Shown here piece by piece: positions 61,318-64,000 of a stretch of 64,000 bases of DNA; the stretch's first letter is position 1, and each line of letters opens with the position of its first letter. The notes under the pieces are model-generated. The model saw only the letters and a list, made by a program, of their open reading frames with translations. It searched no databases and was not told the origin of the DNA. The translations under genes and the position numbers were made by a program. Origin of the DNA: Spiroplasma endosymbiont of Agriotes lineatus (GTDB lineage Bacteria; Bacillota_I; Bacilli_A; Mycoplasmatales; Nriv7); assembly GCF_964019485.1 (NCBI RefSeq), contig NZ_OZ026448.1, positions 682,001 to 746,000 of the forward strand, in the 5' to 3' direction.

Positions 61318-61430
61318 TCAATTTTTTTACCAGAAAATCACGCCGGAATAGTTGTAATTTGGATAAATAAATCTCAAAAATACAATTTTGTCATTTCTCA
61401 ATCTAAATCTTTTCAAGCAACTAAAAACAT
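61314..61430 (-). pseudogene. 5' piece of the plectrovirus 76-aa membrane protein
   Basis: ATG at 61430 starts MFLVAWKDLDWEMTKLYF; cut after about 39 codons (SGKKIDLTK) at the joint with copy 4. Confidence 0.65.
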
Positions 61431-61440
61431 AATAATTACC

Positions 61441-61592
61441 GCTTAAAAGGTCAAAAGAGTAGAAAAATAATTGCTGAGAAGAGCATTACAATTATTAAAA
61501 TTGAAAACAAAAATACCACTTGGGGTGGTTAAATCAGCGGTTGGATAAATTAATTCAATTAACTCAATAATTATTTTTTTAAATATTTTCTA
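61441..61592 (-). pseudogene. 49-aa plectrovirus protein, start lost and shifted
   Basis: KKIIIELIELIYPTADL is kept, but the ATG of copy 1 is ATA here and a shift after the PTADL segment replaces the membrane helix. Dead relative of 2726-2875. Confidence 0.6.
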
Positions 61593-61595
61593 AAC

Positions 61596-61808
61596 CTACT
61601 TTTTAATTTCTTTTTCATCTTGTTCTAATAAATTTCGCTTAAACTTTACAATAAATATTCGTTGTGCATAAGTAAAATCTTTTGGCAACTGTTTTGCTTC
61701 ACTACCATATTTCTTTTTATTTTTAAAAAACCGATAAATATTAACTGCAATACAATATGCTAGTAATAATGTTAAAATCGTAAAAAATACTAATCCAAAT
61801 ATACTCAT
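61596..61808 (-). CDS. plectrovirus single-pass membrane protein, 70 aa
   Basis: Differs from 2504-2716 at about seven residues and is fully open. AAGGAGAAAAG site. TM at residues 3-25, Lys-rich tail. Confidence 0.65.
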   Translation of the reverse strand: MSIFGLVFFTILTLLLAYCIAVNIYRFFKNKKKYGSEAKQLPKDFTYAQRIFIVKFKRNLLEQDEKEIKK

Positions 61809-61837
61809 CTTTCTTTTCTCCTTAATTTTTTAATCTT

Positions 61838-62014
61838 TTAATATGCAATATCAACACAAAGTCAATTATCACCGACTAAATCAGTTCTAACAGATTCAAC
61901 TGCAGATTTAGAAGCTCAAATTTTTTGTTTTAATCCAGTTTTTTTATTAATAGAATATATAAAATTTCGACAATAATTTTTGGGTGGTTCATCCACATTA
62001 ACTCACATTTTCAT
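61838..62014 (-). CDS. plectrovirus small protein, 58 aa
   Basis: MKMWVNVDEPPKNYCRNFIY, homologue of 2279-2473 but ending earlier (NWLCVDIAY). TTTTGGAGTTT lies upstream. Unknown function. Confidence 0.5.
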
Positions 62015-62226
62015 TTCTAAAACTCCAAAACTATTTTTTTATTACTACACCAAATCAAAAAAATTGCAATAACTTAATTAAATAACTCAACTCATCCATA
62101 ACTATAGCGGGCGGAGCATACGCTTTCCGCGCCGCTCTACCACTATAAACATCAACCAAGATAGATTGTTTTGTGGAGTTTTTTTATTTACCTTTATTCT
62201 TAAGGCGCCTTAAAATACCTTTAAAA

Positions 62227-62555
62227 TTAATTTTTAAAATAATCAAAACTTACAACCTTTTTATCATGTTCTTTTTCAGCAACAAAAAAATTTAACAATT
62301 CTTGTCCTATAATCAAATTAGACTCCTGCCCTTTCTTATTAACTGAAACCAACTGATGCTCACCATTTCTAATTATTCCAATACAAATAGAATTTTAATA
62401 TTTTTCTTTATAAACAAATCGCTTTGAAAATCAAATACCAATAGGATTACTAAATCACGGAATTTCTGGTGCTTTAATAAAAATTGCGTTTTGTGTTTTT
62501 TTAAAAGATATTTTTTAGTATTTAAAAAAATATTTTCAATATTTCTCACACACAT
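62227..62555 (-). pseudogene. plectrovirus first-ORF protein, frameshifted
   Basis: Starts NIENIFLNTKKYLLKK; one extra T in a seven-T run (62500 region) shifts the frame. The original frame (IGIWFSKRFVYKE, GQELLNFFVAEKE) resumes and ends at 62227. Confidence 0.65.
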
Positions 62556-62848
62556 ACCTTCCTTATAAATATATTTAGTTATATTAAACTAAGTTATATT
62601 TATCTTAGTTATCTAACTAAGTTAAATATTTATTTTTTTTAAACATTTATATTTAACAAAATTTGTTAGTAAACTTCGTTTACTAATTAACTTAGTTTAT
62701 TACTATTACTATCAAGGCACAAAAAAATACAAGACATAACTAAAAATAATAAGTGTTAATTTAAACCTTATATTTCTTGTAATAAATAAATGAGCTCATA
62801 TTTATTTATTAATTAACAGCAAACTTGTAAAAACCAAAATCTTGTCAT

Positions 62849-64000
62849 ATGTATATGGTTTCTACACCTTTTCCATTGGATCCAATTGACAAAGATAGAA
62901 ATTTAATAAAAACTAGTAATATTAATGATTATGATATCGGTTATTTAGCAGAAGCAAGTGCAGTCGGAGCTGGTTTTGAAAACTTTTACAATAATGACAA
63001 CATTGAAAAAGTTATTCGTTATTTATCAAATGAAAAGTTAGATACTAAATTTGAAAATGGTTATCAATTAGAAAAAAACAAAACTAGTGATGTTAATACC
63101 AGTGCTGGTTGATTTCATTTTATTATTCAGCAAAAACGCTTTAATGATTTAAATGGGAATACTCAAATGCCATTTTATCAACATAAATTTATCTATGTTG
63201 ATAAAAATAAAAGTTCAAATTATCAGTATTTTTTAAATTCAGTTGATAGTAAAGGCGCGAATGATTTTTGGAATACAACACAAGGAAGACATCTAAAAAA
63301 TTACATGATTAACTGTAAAAAGTGAAACACAGACAATGATTTAGCAAAATTAAATTTTGAAGCAATGTTATCATATTGACGAGATTATGTTTCTGATATT
63401 CGTAATCATTTAGCAGTCAATGAAAGTATCAATAATTTTAAGTCACTAAATGATTTAAATATTAGTGCTTTAAAAATGAATGCCAAAAATATTAAAACTA
63501 TTAGAGATAAAATTAATAAATATGTTTGACAAGAAATAAATAAAATCAGTTTATTAGCAATAATAAACAAAGATTATATTATTCAAATATATAAAAATCA
63601 GCAATGACAAAAATTAACTGATGATAATTTAAATGAACTAATAACTAATTATCAAGAACAAACAAAAGCAACAATGATAAGAATTAAAGCACTAAATACA
63701 TCAATGATACTAATCGGGGAAACAAACCAATTTAAATTTATTAATAACTTAAATTATGATGAAAGTAGAGTCATTGATTTAAGTAAAATTAAGTATCAAA
63801 ATCAAGAATATAATTTTAAAGATAAAACAAAAGATAATATTTTTAATAATTATATTATGGAATATATTAAACAAGGTTTTAAGATTAATAAATTAGATGA
63901 AATATTAGTGCTAGATATTGATTATCAAATATCATCGCAAGGATTAAATGGCAAAAAAATTAACATTAACGATAATGAATTACAGGAATTTAAGGATTGT
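62849..64000 (+). CDS. large virus-like protein, 5' joined at a viral end, continues past window
   Basis: Open for at least 384 codons with TGA as Trp (e.g. NTSAGWFHFII, SYWRDYVSDIRNHLAVN). No signal peptide: the present start (MYMVSTPFPLDP) lies at the edge of fragment 5, so the true N-terminus may be missing. Hydrophilic, Asn/Lys/Tyr-rich, with helical stretches. By position and size it may be the plectrovirus minor coat/attachment protein; no firm motif. Confidence 0.5.

Larger units (their letters stand above)
61314..62868 (-). mobile_element. SpV1-like plectrovirus fragment 5 (inverted)
   Basis: Minus-strand copy of the 1429-3000 region: leader, 110-aa gene, hairpin, 64-aa-type gene, 70-aa gene, 49-aa gene, start of the 76-aa gene. 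It meets copy 4 head-on at 61313. With copy 1 it forms a 1.5-kb inverted repeat about 60 kb apart. Confidence 0.85.

Overview
The window is AT-rich bacterial chromosome from a mollicute that reads TGA as tryptophan. Almost every housekeeping gene (trxA, secDF, rsh, lepA, argS, lgt, rpsD neighbours) is complete only when TGA is read through as Trp. Several partial copies of SpV1-like plectroviruses, plus IS3, IS256, IS1595-like and ISLre2-like elements and many pseudogenes, point to a Spiroplasma of the citri/poulsonii/kunkelii/melliferum group. This assignment rests on gene content and recognised families, not on a database search.

Layout. 0-1.4 kb: trxA, a Cof-type phosphatase and tRNA-Leu(UAG). 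1.4-5.5 kb: a decayed plectrovirus (+). 6-11.9 kb: a comN-like gene, secDF, apt and rsh, in the order known from Bacillus. 12-16.9 kb: a mosaic of IS3 and viral debris, two decayed genes of unknown function, and tsaC. 16.9-21.5 kb: a 1538-residue membrane protein gene carrying eleven near-identical tandem units. 21.5-23.2 kb: IS3 debris and a truncated lipoprotein gene. 23.3-27.1 kb: lepA and argS. 27.1-31.2 kb: nested MITEs, a decayed plectrovirus (-), and a cobalamin riboswitch ahead of a beheaded gene. 31.3-35.4 kb: lon, under a CIRCE operator, and tig. 35.4-40.6 kb: ISLre2 debris and a third plectrovirus (+). 40.9-42.9 kb: a secreted seven-repeat beta-propeller protein with a C-terminal domain resembling aerolysin/ETX-MTX2 pore formers. 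43.1-46.8 kb: IS debris around ysxC (engB). 46.9-51 kb: hprK, lgt, trxB, whiA. 51-53.6 kb: an IS1595-like element carrying an intact IS3 and two MITEs. 53.7-57.9 kb: a MATE exporter, an XRE regulator, a cation antiporter and rpsD. 58-64 kb: a fourth plectrovirus (+) joined head-on to an inverted fifth fragment (-), then a large virus-like ORF running off the end.

How the parts relate. Housekeeping genes sit in short conserved clusters (secretion and stringent response; protein quality control; envelope and redox). The rest of the sequence is dominated by three families of short non-autonomous repeats. Family A is about 300 bp, with 22-bp imperfect terminal repeats and a clear 9-bp target duplication at lon. 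Family B is about 195 bp and is an IS256 deletion derivative. Family C is about 146 bp with termini AGACTTGG and CCAAGTCT and a 3-bp ATT duplication. Viral copies are mostly inactivated by single-base indels or TAA codons, so they look like fossil prophage; only some small genes and one morphogenesis ATPase (59769-60764) remain open.

Most notable items: the propeller/pore-former candidate toxin; the recently amplified repeat gene; the B12 riboswitch, which is unexpected in a mollicute; the MITE inserted on the edge of the lon CIRCE operator so that it duplicates a half-site; and an empty-site comparison that defines family C insertions.
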